A stretch of DNA of 64,000 bases from Bacteroidales bacterium (GTDB taxonomy: Bacteria; Bacteroidota; Bacteroidia; Bacteroidales; GCA-2748055): contig JAUUZQ010000006.1 in NCBI GenBank assembly GCA_030589895.1, positions 1 through 64,000 of the forward strand, read 5' to 3'. The notes beneath the pieces are model-generated. The model had not been told where the DNA came from. It did no database searches and saw nothing but the letters and a program-made list of their open reading frames with translations. Positions 55,009-63,810 of this stretch are shown here, in pieces. Positions within the stretch are counted from its first letter, which is position 1. Each line of letters begins with the position of its first letter. The position numbers and the translations under genes were made by a program.

Positions 55009-56016
55009 TCATTTCTTCAAGCCCTTGGTTTTATTCTCAATTTGATTGATAAAATCCTTTTCAACTGGTGTGATTCTATTCTTTATTCCCTCTTTATAAA
55101 TTTCGTATTCGCTATGGGCTTTTTCAAGTGCTTTTTGATGACTGGTAGTTCCTGAATGTTGAAGAATATTTTTATTAGTTATTTTTAAGAAAGTATCTAA
55201 CTGTTTAATCCAATCAACCATATACATTGGTGTACGGTCTAATGCCTGGATTTCTGCAATTTCCAAAAATGCAGTTACCATTCTATTTAATAAATCCAAC
55301 TCATCTTCTGCAAGATAATTTTTAGCAATTTCAACTTCTTTTTTTGTGGGGATTTCTCCCTTAAAATTTGTTAATCCAATATGTTCTTTTGACGAATCTA
55401 CTCTTTTATAAACAGTCTCGGCTGCTGTTTCTCCATGAGTTGCCCAGTGCATTTTGTTTTGTATAGTTTTAAATACCATTACAGATTGTTCTGTTTTGGG
55501 ATCATAGTCTATACTTGTGGCATAAATATCAAGAACTTTACGCCAAAATACTTTTTCTGATGAACGAATATCACGGATACGAGCTAAAAGCTCATCAAAG
55601 TAGTTTCCACCTCCTACCTCTTTTAGTAATTCATCGTTCATTGCAAAACCTTTAATCAAATATTCTTTGATAAGAGCGGTTGCCCATATTCTAAAATGCA
55701 CACCTCTGTGAGATTTCACTCTGTATCCAACCGAAATAACCACATCAAGACTGTAATATTTTACATTTTTTGATTGTGTTAGTCCTTTTACGGCACCGTG
55801 TTGAGTGGTTGTTCGGAAATCCCGAACAACCAGTTCTTCTTCCAGTTCACCATCTATAAATATATTTTTAATATGTTCGCTAATAGATGCTTTAGACCTT
55901 TGAAAAAGCTTTCCAATTTGGGCCTGATTTAGCCATGCAGTCTCATTTTCAAAATGGGTTTCTATTTTGACTTTTCCATCTTCAGTTTGATATATTATGA
56001 GTTGGTTATTATTCAT
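55009..56016 (-). CDS. RhuM-family protein
   Basis: 335 aa, no signal peptide. The RhuM/Bro-N-like body starts with QLIIYQTEDGKVKIETHFENETAWLNQAQIGKLF (about 4-38), where the family's helix-turn-helix-like region reads SKASISEHIKNIF, followed by VKYYSLDVVISVGYRVKSHRGVHFRIWATALIKEYL. RhuM proteins were first named in the Salmonella SPI-3 island and occur widely in mobile regions; their role is not settled. Here it lies between mnmE and a decayed mnmE 5' fragment, so it is probably cargo. Confidence 0.85.
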   Translation of the reverse strand: MNNNQLIIYQTEDGKVKIETHFENETAWLNQAQIGKLFQRSKASISEHIKNIFIDGELEEELVVRDFRTTTQHGAVKGLTQSKNVKYYSLDVVISVGYRVKSHRGVHFRIWATALIKEYLIKGFAMNDELLKEVGGGNYFDELLARIRDIRSSEKVFWRKVLDIYATSIDYDPKTEQSVMVFKTIQNKMHWATHGETAAETVYKRVDSSKEHIGLTNFKGEIPTKKEVEIAKNYLAEDELDLLNRMVTAFLEIAEIQALDRTPMYMVDWIKQLDTFLKITNKNILQHSGTTSHQKALEKAHSEYEIYKEGIKNRITPVEKDFINQIENKTKGLKK

Positions 56017-56087
56017 TTTATCGAAGCTATATTTATTTTAGTGTCCTCTATTTAAAATTACCAGATAAGGGGATGCTTGCATTTTAT

Positions 56088-56170
56088 TTACCCATCACAG
56101 CCCCCGTTTCCATGAGTCGCTATGGCATAAATGGTTAAATCGAGGATCATGGATGTAAAGGTAGCTATTC
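56088..56170 (-). pseudogene. Decayed 5' fragment of a second mnmE (promoter plus ~17 codons)
   Basis: On the minus strand the ATG at 56150 opens MILDLTIYAIATHGNGGCDG-stop, compared with MILESTICAIATPGNGALSI in the intact gene. The homology also includes the TACCTTTA promoter box and the N5 spacer. After the Gly-rich loop the sequence is unrelated and hits a stop. This is a real gene fragment in the same orientation as mnmE, 1.27 kb upstream of the current start. Confidence 0.85.
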
Positions 56171-56220
56171 AAGGCAAAAGGCAAACTTTTTGTATATTTA
56201 AATCCTAATCCAGCAATCTT

Positions 56221-56625
56221 ATGAAACGAAGAACATTTTTAAGAAATAGCGGTGCTGCCGCAATAATCGGAACAAGTATGATAGCACAGGGATGTACTGA
56301 TGGTAATAGCGGACTCTTGGGGGAAACACAGATACAGCATGGTGTAATATTCTCGCTTAAACATGAGAGTGGAAGTGGAGAGGCTGGTAAATTCCTTGCG
56401 GATGGACGAAAGACGCTTACTGAGATCCCTGTAGTTAAGAATTTTCAGGTTTTTTCCCAGGTAAGTGCGAAAAATGAGTACGACTATGGATTTACCATGA
56501 TATTCGATAGTATGGAAGATTATCAGATATACAACAATCATCCAAATCATGTTGCCTTCGTTGAAGACCGCTGGATGAAGGAGGTGGAGAAGTTTTTAGA
56601 GATTGATTTTAAAGTATACTCGTAG
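56221..56625 (+). CDS. Exported Dabb (stress-responsive A/B barrel) protein
   Basis: 134 aa. A twin-arginine-type signal (MKRRTFLRNSGAAAIIGTSMIAQGC) ends in a lipobox-like IAQGC. The Dabb domain occupies the rest: HGVIFSLKHESGSGEAGKFLADG, FQVFSQVSAKNEYDYGFTMIFDSMEDYQIYNNHPNHVAFVEDRW. Such dimeric ferredoxin-like folds are often small enzymes or ligand binders of unknown substrate. Tat export suggests folding in the cytoplasm. It is convergent with the envelope operon. Confidence 0.87.
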   Translation: MKRRTFLRNSGAAAIIGTSMIAQGCTDGNSGLLGETQIQHGVIFSLKHESGSGEAGKFLADGRKTLTEIPVVKNFQVFSQVSAKNEYDYGFTMIFDSMEDYQIYNNHPNHVAFVEDRWMKEVEKFLEIDFKVYS

Positions 56626-56740
56626 AAGTTGAGTTATTGATTTTTTCAAAACTTTGAAAGTATTATGCAGATCATTTATTTATAATTTGCCCTCTCAATT
56701 GAATTTCAATCATAGAGAATCTAAAATTACAAATACTAAT

Positions 56741-57241
56741 CTATTTAATCTCCTTATTCTTCCGTAAATAATTGATTTTAACATCGAAACCAAGCAATGG
56801 ACTGTTCAGTTCAAATGAGCATTCATCACATTTCGGGGCTTTGATCTTTCGAAAAGAGGGATTGTTTGACATGCCCCATCCTTCCCTGGGGAGTCCCATG
56901 AAATACTTCATTTCTTCGTTCTTATCTTCATCATCGAGTACCGTTATGGCGTAGGTGCCATAGGGAAGATCAGGGATTTCAACAGTCATGGAACCGTTTA
57001 CAAGTGTCTCTTTTGACCATGAATAGCTTCGGCGGGGCTCGTTTATCCACTGACCTTCATGATCATATACGCCTGCAACAATGTTACCTGCCGTGCTTCT
57101 GATATCTGTAAAGGTAATCTTTAGTGTACCTTTGATGCTATCCTGAGCGTGAAGTGACAGGTTAAGTAACAGTAGAAAAGATATAAAGAACAAGTACTTA
57201 TACTTTCTACCTTTCAAGATATGATACTGTGAAATAGTCAT
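56741..57241 (-). CDS. DUF2141 exported protein
   Basis: 166 aa. Signal peptide with hydrophobic core KYLFFISFLLLLNLSLHAQ, then the DUF2141 beta-sandwich (about 38-150; GTLKITFTDIRSTAGNIVAGVYDHEGQW, VEIPDLPYGTYAITVLDDEDKNEEMKYFMGLPREGWGMSNNP). Function unknown. The start overlaps the stop of the LolA-like gene by 35 bp, the tail gene of a four-gene minus-strand operon. Confidence 0.87.
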   Translation of the reverse strand: MTISQYHILKGRKYKYLFFISFLLLLNLSLHAQDSIKGTLKITFTDIRSTAGNIVAGVYDHEGQWINEPRRSYSWSKETLVNGSMTVEIPDLPYGTYAITVLDDEDKNEEMKYFMGLPREGWGMSNNPSFRKIKAPKCDECSFELNSPLLGFDVKINYLRKNKEIK

Positions 57242-57983
57242 TGTTGGAATCCGTAATTTGAATTTTATTCATCTTCATGGATGAGCTTCTGCCATTGCTA
57301 TGGTTCTCGGCAAGCATGTCAGTAATCATATACTTAAGATTGATCTCATCCAATAGCTTATATCCCAGTGTTTTTATTGTCTTAAAATGATCTCCGTCAA
57401 AGTCAAAGTACTCCGTTCTTCTTACAATAAAATCATTCTTACCTATCCATGATATTGCTTTGCCAAAGCCATATTCATCTTCCTTGTCCATATTGACTGG
57501 TGTTGACGTAATCATCCAGCAATCCTGATTATCAATTGTTTCACTACCTGAAATTACATAAGTAAAATCCTCCATTGTTGGTATAGTCATGTCGGCATTT
57601 GAGAACTCGGATCCCATGAACCCTTTGCTCTTTTCACTGCTCACGATGCGCCTGGTTTTTCGCATGGCAGGGAGATAAACCCACATATCATCCGATTTAT
57701 CTTCGTAGTCGAATATCAGTATCCCGGTTCCCCTGACTTCAGCAGGAGAAATGAACTTTATGATTCTCTTCTCGGTATTGTCAGCAAAGGTCTTCGATGC
57801 CATTGTATTCTCCCTCACTCGCTTGTTTCCTTTTCCATCGTATATGGTGAGTGTGGAAACTGCTTCAAAGGAACTTACCTTTACAGCATCATGGCTTTTT
57901 TGAATGATGTCCTTTACATCCTGGCTATATCCTGGAAGGATAAGCAGCATCAGTAACAGATTGATAATCAGTATCTTTTTCAT
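57207..57983 (-). CDS. LolA-like outer-membrane lipoprotein-sorting protein
   Basis: 258 aa. Signal peptide about 1-20 (LPGYSQ). The body has the pattern of lipoprotein-sorting/LolA-like proteins that accompany MMPL transporters: VSTLTIYDGKGNKRVRENTMASKTFAD, IKFISPAEVRGTGILIFDYEDKSDDMWVYLPAMRKTRRI (the KSDDMWVYLP block is the clearest sign). It is probably a periplasmic carrier handing a lipid-like substrate between the RND pump and the outer membrane. It lies 26 bp after the transporter gene. Confidence 0.87.
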   Translation of the reverse strand: MKKILIINLLLMLLILPGYSQDVKDIIQKSHDAVKVSSFEAVSTLTIYDGKGNKRVRENTMASKTFADNTEKRIIKFISPAEVRGTGILIFDYEDKSDDMWVYLPAMRKTRRIVSSEKSKGFMGSEFSNADMTIPTMEDFTYVISGSETIDNQDCWMITSTPVNMDKEDEYGFGKAISWIGKNDFIVRRTEYFDFDGDHFKTIKTLGYKLLDEINLKYMITDMLAENHSNGRSSSMKMNKIQITDSNNDYFTVSYLER

Positions 57984-58009
57984 ATTTTTATTTTTATATT
58001 AATTCACAT

Positions 58010-60310
58010 CTATATAGCCACCTTTAGTTCCTCACCTTCCTCGCTATCCACCTTTTTAGTCGTGGGTTCAAGGAATTTATATCTTTTGTTAAGTACAAGT
58101 GCAGGTAAGATCACTAAAGCGCCTATCAGACAGCCTAATATACTAACCACAACAAGTACTCCAAAGAACCTTATGGGAGTGAATGAGGAGAAAAGCAGCA
58201 CTACAAAACCTACAATAACCGACATGGCATTAAACAGAATTCCTCTTCCCGTAGTGGAAATGGTTGTAAGAACAGCTTCCCTGGGTGGCCGGTGTTGTTG
58301 TCGTTCTTCCCGGTACCGCCAAAGGAAATGTATGGTGTAATCCACGCCAACGCCTATCATAATTGAGGAGAGCAGTGCTGTTGCTACATCAAGCTTTACA
58401 CCTGTTAATCCCATTATTCCAAAGAGAAGTAATATCGACATCAGCAATGGTATACTGCTGATTAAACCGGCAGTAATAGATTTAAAGATGATCGAAAGTA
58501 GTATGAAAATGATAATCAGTGCTATAGAGAGAGAAAAGAACTGTCCCCGTACCACTTTATTGGCAAGTTGAGACCTGACATACCCATATCCGCCAATGGC
58601 AGCAACCGATGGATCATCTTTTGTCAACTCTTTTATATCCCTTATGATGCCATTGATTGCAGTATTACTGACACTTTTAATCCTGATGATCATAAGGGAT
58701 GTCTCATAATTGAAATCAACAAGCTGATCCAGGTTTTCAGGATCTCCGTTCATATTGTATAATTCTATATACTGTGCAACTGCCTCACGTGTTGGAGGGA
58801 TCTTATCATAGTACTCAGAGCCAGGATCATTCAGAGCCTTGCTTATCTGCTTGATGACATCAGGAAAGGTCATCACAAGATCAACATCGGCTTGTTTCTT
58901 CAATTCATCTTTATAGTAATCTATCTGTTGTAGCATTTCAGGATCGAGCATATCACCGCTAAACATAATGGAGAGGCTTTCAGAGCCACCGTAGTGTGCA
59001 TTGATAAGTTTAGAGGCTTGTTTAACTGCATGTTTTTCAGGAAAGAAATTCTCTTCATTGGAATCAACTTTCAGAAAAGCAATACCTCCTGATATAAGCA
59101 GTGTAATGATTAATGCGACGTAGGGTATTCTCTTGTGATGCGCGATGATGAAGAATGACAGCCGAATAAGAAAGCTTTTTCGCTTGCTCTTTATGGTACT
59201 TTTCCTTGTCTTTGCAGGTTTTGAACGTGACATAAGGGAGAGCATTCCCGGAAGCAGGACAACGCTGTATAGCAATGCAAAAAGTATTCCTACACTTGCA
59301 ATTACTGCCATCTGCCGGGCTGGTATCATCGTATGTGCAAGCAGGGCTGCAAGTCCGGCAATTGTGGTGATTCCTGTAAGGAGTATGGGTTTCCATAGTT
59401 TATTAATAATCTCCAGGGCAATTTCCTTCATGGAGAGATGTGGCGATCTTGCAGCAATTTCCTGGTATTTAGCGATGACATGTATCCCATAATCATTGGC
59501 AACTGCTATGAGCATAATCGGAACAAGCAGTGTGATTATATAAAACTTCCATCCGATAATGGGCAGAAGAGCGAGTGCTATGACCGAAGACATGATCACT
59601 ACAAGAAAGGGCAATACTACTCCACGCCACTCTCTGAATACAAAAAACAGGAACCCAATCATTAACAGCAATGCTATGGGAACCAGAATCAATCCATCGC
59701 GCTGTACATCCTTTCCAATAGCTTGACGTAAATAGGGCAATCCGCCAAAGTGGATTTTTTCAGTTCCGGGGAACTCTGTCAGAATTTGATTTATGGCAGC
59801 AAAAACTGAATCTTCATTGGTAGTTTTTTCCAGGGTAGCAATGATAGCAGTGGAGCGGTAATCATCTGCTACCACTATATTTTTAACCATATCATTACTA
59901 TCAATGATTTTTTTTATTTCATTGATCTCTTCTTCAGAATCAGGAATTCTTTTGATAGTTGCTTCAACATACATCGCACCATCTTTTCCGTATATCCTGT
60001 TGGCACCAAACAGGGAAGTGGTTTTCTGTATCCCTTTAACCCGCTGAAGTTTTCTGTCTATCTGCTTTACTCTTGTCAGACTCTCCTTGTTTATTATATC
60101 ATCTTTTTCAAACAGGAGCATTATAATATCCTGATTTCCAAATACATCTTCAATTTTATCGGTGTTCACCATTGATTCCATCGAATCGGGAAAATAGTTT
60201 TTAAGGTCGGGATCGATTTTTATTCCCGAAAGCATTCCCGATAGTGCTACAGTAATAACAATTGAGGCTGTGATGATCCACCAGCGATATTTGATTATTT
60301 TCTTCTCCAT
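58010..60310 (-). CDS. RND/MMPL-family transporter
   Basis: 766 aa. Two MMPL halves of about six transmembrane helices each, with periplasmic loops between helix 1-2 and 7-8. Markers are DLKNYFPDSMESM in the first loop, HFGGLPYLRQAIGKDVQRDGLILVPIALLLMIGF, ANDYGIHVIAKYQE and GVGVDYTIHFLWRYREE, the family's charged blocks in helix 4 and 10. It resembles HpnN-type lipid exporters more than drug RND pumps, as no hexapeptide adaptor gene is nearby. It forms an operon with the outer-membrane protein upstream and two periplasmic proteins downstream. Lipid or hydrophobic cargo export is inferred. Confidence 0.92.
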   Translation of the reverse strand: MEKKIIKYRWWIITASIVITVALSGMLSGIKIDPDLKNYFPDSMESMVNTDKIEDVFGNQDIIMLLFEKDDIINKESLTRVKQIDRKLQRVKGIQKTTSLFGANRIYGKDGAMYVEATIKRIPDSEEEINEIKKIIDSNDMVKNIVVADDYRSTAIIATLEKTTNEDSVFAAINQILTEFPGTEKIHFGGLPYLRQAIGKDVQRDGLILVPIALLLMIGFLFFVFREWRGVVLPFLVVIMSSVIALALLPIIGWKFYIITLLVPIMLIAVANDYGIHVIAKYQEIAARSPHLSMKEIALEIINKLWKPILLTGITTIAGLAALLAHTMIPARQMAVIASVGILFALLYSVVLLPGMLSLMSRSKPAKTRKSTIKSKRKSFLIRLSFFIIAHHKRIPYVALIITLLISGGIAFLKVDSNEENFFPEKHAVKQASKLINAHYGGSESLSIMFSGDMLDPEMLQQIDYYKDELKKQADVDLVMTFPDVIKQISKALNDPGSEYYDKIPPTREAVAQYIELYNMNGDPENLDQLVDFNYETSLMIIRIKSVSNTAINGIIRDIKELTKDDPSVAAIGGYGYVRSQLANKVVRGQFFSLSIALIIIFILLSIIFKSITAGLISSIPLLMSILLLFGIMGLTGVKLDVATALLSSIMIGVGVDYTIHFLWRYREERQQHRPPREAVLTTISTTGRGILFNAMSVIVGFVVLLFSSFTPIRFFGVLVVVSILGCLIGALVILPALVLNKRYKFLEPTTKKVDSEEGEELKVAI

Positions 60311-60416
60311 CTGTTTTTATAATTCTTATGATTAACCCAGGTTACCCGGGCTTAGTAAATTACTGTCATTTAGAGATATAGACCATCCATAACATGGCGA
60401 CAATAATTAGTCATTT

Positions 60417-61814
60417 TTAAAAAAGTAACTTAAATGTCATGTATCCGGCATTTATCACCGGTCCAACAAGGTCATACAAACTATTCTCTTCTCCTTTCAT
60501 AAATAAGATCCCTGCATTGATCAGCAATCCATCGCTTACGCTATATTCTATCGAGGGACGAAGCATTAGTTCTTTTGTGGTAAAATTGTACATGCCGGGA
60601 ATTTCCAGTTTTACCAGGTCATTCAAGAGTTGAACAGAGACCGATGCATAGACATTGTGGTAGTATTCATGAAGCTGGTAATCATATAGCTGATTGAAGG
60701 CGTCAATTTGTGAAGCAATAGCTCCATTAATGAGTTCTTCAGTAATAGGAACATCCGGAGGAAATAGGGTAGAGGGGTCAGGAAATGATCCTGTCATACC
60801 TGTCGGTTCTGCTACCGGGGCTTCGAATGACAGAATATACTTTCCATAGTACCCGGCAATAACTGTCACATTGGCACCGGATTGTTCTATTTCAGCTGTA
60901 TAGCTGAGTTCTGAAAAGGGGAGATAGATATTATCTTCGACTTCATCTACCGGATCCATCCATGCGAACTCGGTCCTGAAAATATAGCTTCCAAAAGGTA
61001 TTGATAAGTTGAGTCCGGCTGAATTTATACGATAAGGCTCCTGGTAAAGTTTTATCTCTTCAGGAGCAAAAGTAGTCATATTAAAGGAGGCTGATTCAAA
61101 CGAAAATCTCGGATTGTTCCTGTAACCATTAAAAAATGAAAGCGAGCCATCAAGCAGTGAGGATCGCAAATCATAAAGAAAACCGTAGCTGCTGTTTCTG
61201 ATCTCCCGTGCAGGCCATGCTGACTCTGAGAATGTAATATAGTCTGGAAAGGTAAATGGATCTGTCAATAATATAGAAGGTTCATAAACTGGTATCCATA
61301 AGATTTGAAGCGATGAATTACCTGCTATTGAGAGTTTTGTATTGACTGACCAGGAGCCGATCTTCATATCGTCGGGGTCGGGCGAACGGACAATGGGATT
61401 TATAGGTGAAAACTGGTCTGAGGGATTCAGGAAACTAGTGGATCCCCAACTGACGATCTGTTTTCCAATCCGGAATGAAGCCGGACCTGCAAAAAGATCT
61501 ATATATGCCTCACGCAGATCGATCTCTGAAATATCTTCATTGAATTCGCTTCCATATCTGAATCGGATATCAGCAAATGCCCCCCCTGATTGGCCCACTT
61601 TGCTATCGAGGATTAATCCAAATTGTCCGTATATACTCTGAAGACAGGGTATCTCTTTGTCCTCTGAATTGCCAATATAAATGGCGCTTCTTACAAATCC
61701 ACTCAGTACACTGTTATCAGTTTTATTTTCCTCTTCAAATGCATTTTCAAATAGACCCTGTCCATTGACAGATATTGTTCCCAGGAGAGTAATAATTGCT
61801 ATAAGTTTATACAC
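60417..61814 (-). CDS. Outer-membrane beta-barrel (DUF1302-like)
   Basis: 465 aa. Signal peptide about 1-19 (SVNGQ). The body alternates beta-strand patterns with aromatic girdle residues and ends in a barrel-type aromatic residue (YMTFKLLF). FRIGKQIVSWGSTSFLNPSDQFSPINP is typical of the DUF1302-like family that often partners MMPL/LolA-like proteins. First gene of the envelope operon (106 bp before the MMPL gene), probably the outer-membrane end of the route. Confidence 0.8.
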   Translation of the reverse strand: MYKLIAIITLLGTISVNGQGLFENAFEEENKTDNSVLSGFVRSAIYIGNSEDKEIPCLQSIYGQFGLILDSKVGQSGGAFADIRFRYGSEFNEDISEIDLREAYIDLFAGPASFRIGKQIVSWGSTSFLNPSDQFSPINPIVRSPDPDDMKIGSWSVNTKLSIAGNSSLQILWIPVYEPSILLTDPFTFPDYITFSESAWPAREIRNSSYGFLYDLRSSLLDGSLSFFNGYRNNPRFSFESASFNMTTFAPEEIKLYQEPYRINSAGLNLSIPFGSYIFRTEFAWMDPVDEVEDNIYLPFSELSYTAEIEQSGANVTVIAGYYGKYILSFEAPVAEPTGMTGSFPDPSTLFPPDVPITEELINGAIASQIDAFNQLYDYQLHEYYHNVYASVSVQLLNDLVKLEIPGMYNFTTKELMLRPSIEYSVSDGLLINAGILFMKGEENSLYDLVGPVINAGYMTFKLLF

Positions 61815-62054
61815 AGTTTTTTTTTATTTTAATGTAAAACTAATTATGAAAAACGCGGGAATCGTCCGGGCTAAGCGGTGTGCACTACAAAATCCTGAAG
61901 GAAATGTCCGGACTTAGCGGTCAGGACGGATAAATATTTCTATTTTTATGCTTTAGAATCTTAAGAGGGGAAAACGAGATAGCGCTCAGTTGTAGCGGAA
62001 CCGAGGGCATGGGGCTTGCGAAACGCTAATTATAAACTTAAATCATTATAATTC
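61815..62054. other. Divergent intergenic region with a direct repeat
   Basis: No gene found. GTCCGGGCTAAGCGGT (61864-61879) and GTCCGGACTTAGCGGT (61906-61921) repeat in direct orientation 42 bp apart, and CCGGGCTTAG recurs at 60345. The region lies between the envelope operon and the aldehyde dehydrogenase, so it could bind a shared regulator. Confidence 0.45.
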
Positions 62055-63443
62055 ATGTCAAAGAATGAGGATAGAAGTATTTCCGAGATAGTTGAAAATC
62101 AAAAATCATATTTTCTCACCGGAAAATCCATGCCGATTGCGACCAGGAAAAAGTATTTAAGGGAGCTTAAGCTAATGCTTCAGGAAAATGAAAATATAAT
62201 TGCCGAAGCAGTCTACAAGGACTATAAGAAATCATATTTTGAAGTAATTGAGAATGAGATCAGCCTTGTTTATGTGGAGATCAACCTGGCCTTGAGAAAA
62301 CTTCGTAAATGGTCTAAACCTCATCGTCCTGTCCCCAGTATAGTTAGTATACCTGCAAGGTGTATGGTATGCCAGCAACCTTACGGCACTGTATTGTGCA
62401 TATCACCATGGAATTACCCTATTCAACTTGCATTGATTCCCGTTGTAGCAGCTATGGCAGCAGGAAACACGGTGATATTAAAACCCTCCGAAATATCAAA
62501 TCATACCTCTGCTCTTTTGTCAGAGCTAATCAATAACAGGTTTCCTGAAGAGGTTTTTTATGCACAGGAAGGTGGAATTGAAGAGACAACTGAATTACTG
62601 AGTATTCATTTTGATAAGATCTTTTTTACAGGGAGTACCCATGTTGGAAGAATAGTTATGCGTGCGGCAGCAGAGCATCTCACGCCTGTTACATTAGAAC
62701 TTGCTGGGAAAAATCCGGTTATAGTATTGCCGGATTGCAACCTTAAGATGACTGCAAAGCGAATAGTTTGGGGTAAGTTTCATAACGGGGGACAAGCATG
62801 TGTGGCACCGGATCATATATATGTTCATGAATCTATCAAGGAAAAGTTGCTTGAAGAAGTAAAGATGAATATCGAAAAGCAATTTAAGGGAAATGCCATC
62901 GAGAGTGAGGCACTGCCTCGTATTATAAATGAAAAGAATTATAATCGGCTTATGAAATTGATTCCGGCCGATAGAGTTGTACTCGGTGGAAGCGGAATTA
63001 AAGAGGAGCTGTTTATCGAGCCAACGGTATTGAGAGATATAACTGAGGATGATACGATTATGCAGGAGGAAATCTTTGGTCCGCTGATGCCATTCTTGTC
63101 ATTTGATGATCTGGATGCGCTATTGGAGCAAATTAAACTTAAGCCTTCACCTTTGGCATTGTATATTTTCACACGGAATTTCCGCTTAGCCAGAAAAATT
63201 CAGAGAGGAATACGCTCCGGGGGAGGAATGATCAATGACACGGTAGTACATTTTGTAAATTCTTCCACACCCTTTGGTGGCGTTGGTGAAAGTGGAATGG
63301 GGAATTACCACGGCAGAGCCGGATTTGAAACATTCAGTCATCGAAAAGCAGTAATCAAGAAGCCGAACTGGTTTGAATTGTGGATTAAATATCCTCCCTA
63401 TACAAATTTCAAGCTGAAGATTATTAAACTTCTTTTGAGGTAG
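62055..63443 (+). CDS. Class 3-type aldehyde dehydrogenase
   Basis: 462 aa. The catalytic cysteine lies in FHNGGQACVAPDHIYVH (about residue 250), the general-base Glu in VTLELAGKNP (about 215) and the NAD-binding FTGSTHVGR loop at about 195. The length and the C-terminal hydrophobic/basic tail (YPPYTNFKLKIIKLLLR) match class 3 or fatty-aldehyde dehydrogenases, which sit on membranes. It oxidises aldehydes to acids with NAD(P); the chain length is not determinable. Divergent from the envelope operon and possibly linked to its lipid cargo (inference). Confidence 0.93.
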   Translation: MSKNEDRSISEIVENQKSYFLTGKSMPIATRKKYLRELKLMLQENENIIAEAVYKDYKKSYFEVIENEISLVYVEINLALRKLRKWSKPHRPVPSIVSIPARCMVCQQPYGTVLCISPWNYPIQLALIPVVAAMAAGNTVILKPSEISNHTSALLSELINNRFPEEVFYAQEGGIEETTELLSIHFDKIFFTGSTHVGRIVMRAAAEHLTPVTLELAGKNPVIVLPDCNLKMTAKRIVWGKFHNGGQACVAPDHIYVHESIKEKLLEEVKMNIEKQFKGNAIESEALPRIINEKNYNRLMKLIPADRVVLGGSGIKEELFIEPTVLRDITEDDTIMQEEIFGPLMPFLSFDDLDALLEQIKLKPSPLALYIFTRNFRLARKIQRGIRSGGGMINDTVVHFVNSSTPFGGVGESGMGNYHGRAGFETFSHRKAVIKKPNWFELWIKYPPYTNFKLKIIKLLLR

Positions 63444-63504
63444 ACTCTTTGATGCCACTCTGCACTTTCTCCATTTTCCATTTAACTTTGTAAGAGGCAT
63501 CTAA

Positions 63505-63565
63505 CTCCCAAACTCTGAACTCTGAACTCTATACTCTAAACTCCGAACTCTGTACTCTGATCTTC
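63505..63565 (+). repeat. Degenerate AACTCTG heptamer repeats
   Basis: About eight near-identical 7-bp words (AACTCTG, AACTCTA, TACTCTG, AACTCCG) run head to tail. Low-complexity intergenic DNA with no coding sense; a likely slippage product. Confidence 0.75.
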
Positions 63566-63737
63566 CTTCCTTTGCTATTAACTAAAATACTCTCTAAATT
63601 GTATCCTCATTTTAACCCTAAAAAAAAATAGTGATATGAAAAGATCAATTAGAATACTATCCTGCATTATTCATAAGGCGTAATAAACTAATTTATGAAC
63701 GGCTTTAGCCCTCACCGGAGGTTATAAAGCAGGCTAA

Positions 63738-63773
63738 TTACCGGGGGCATATTTTTGAATATGACCCCGGTAA
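63738..63773 (+). other. Long perfect-arm hairpin
   Basis: TTACCGGGG pairs with CCCCGGTAA. After a G/A mismatch, CATATT pairs with AATATG around a TTTG loop, about 15 paired bases in 36 nt. There is no T-run right after it (CTTTATT), so it is a poor terminator. It may be a leader structure, a protein site or part of a small RNA. Confidence 0.65.
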
Positions 63774-63802
63774 CTTTATTAGGGTAATTGCTATTAATAT
63801 GA

Positions 63803-63810
63803 TATCTTTG
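63803..63810 (+). promoter_or_regulatory. -7 box near the right edge
   Basis: TATCTTTG matches TAnnTTTG exactly. It lies 30 bp after the hairpin and points to a gene beginning beyond the window. Confidence 0.5.

Noticed and set aside
52203-56016. Toxin-antitoxin or defence system formed by the DUF4143 ATPase and RhuM
   Set aside because: The two genes lie on opposite sides of mnmE, have separate promoters and show no partner typical of known systems.
61930-62040. Possible structured RNA before the aldehyde dehydrogenase
   Set aside because: GC-richer than its surroundings, but I could not draw a convincing fold or match it to a known riboswitch.
63505-63565. Heptamer repeats as a regulatory array
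   Set aside because: Low-complexity drift without symmetry or conserved spacing; reported only as a simple repeat.
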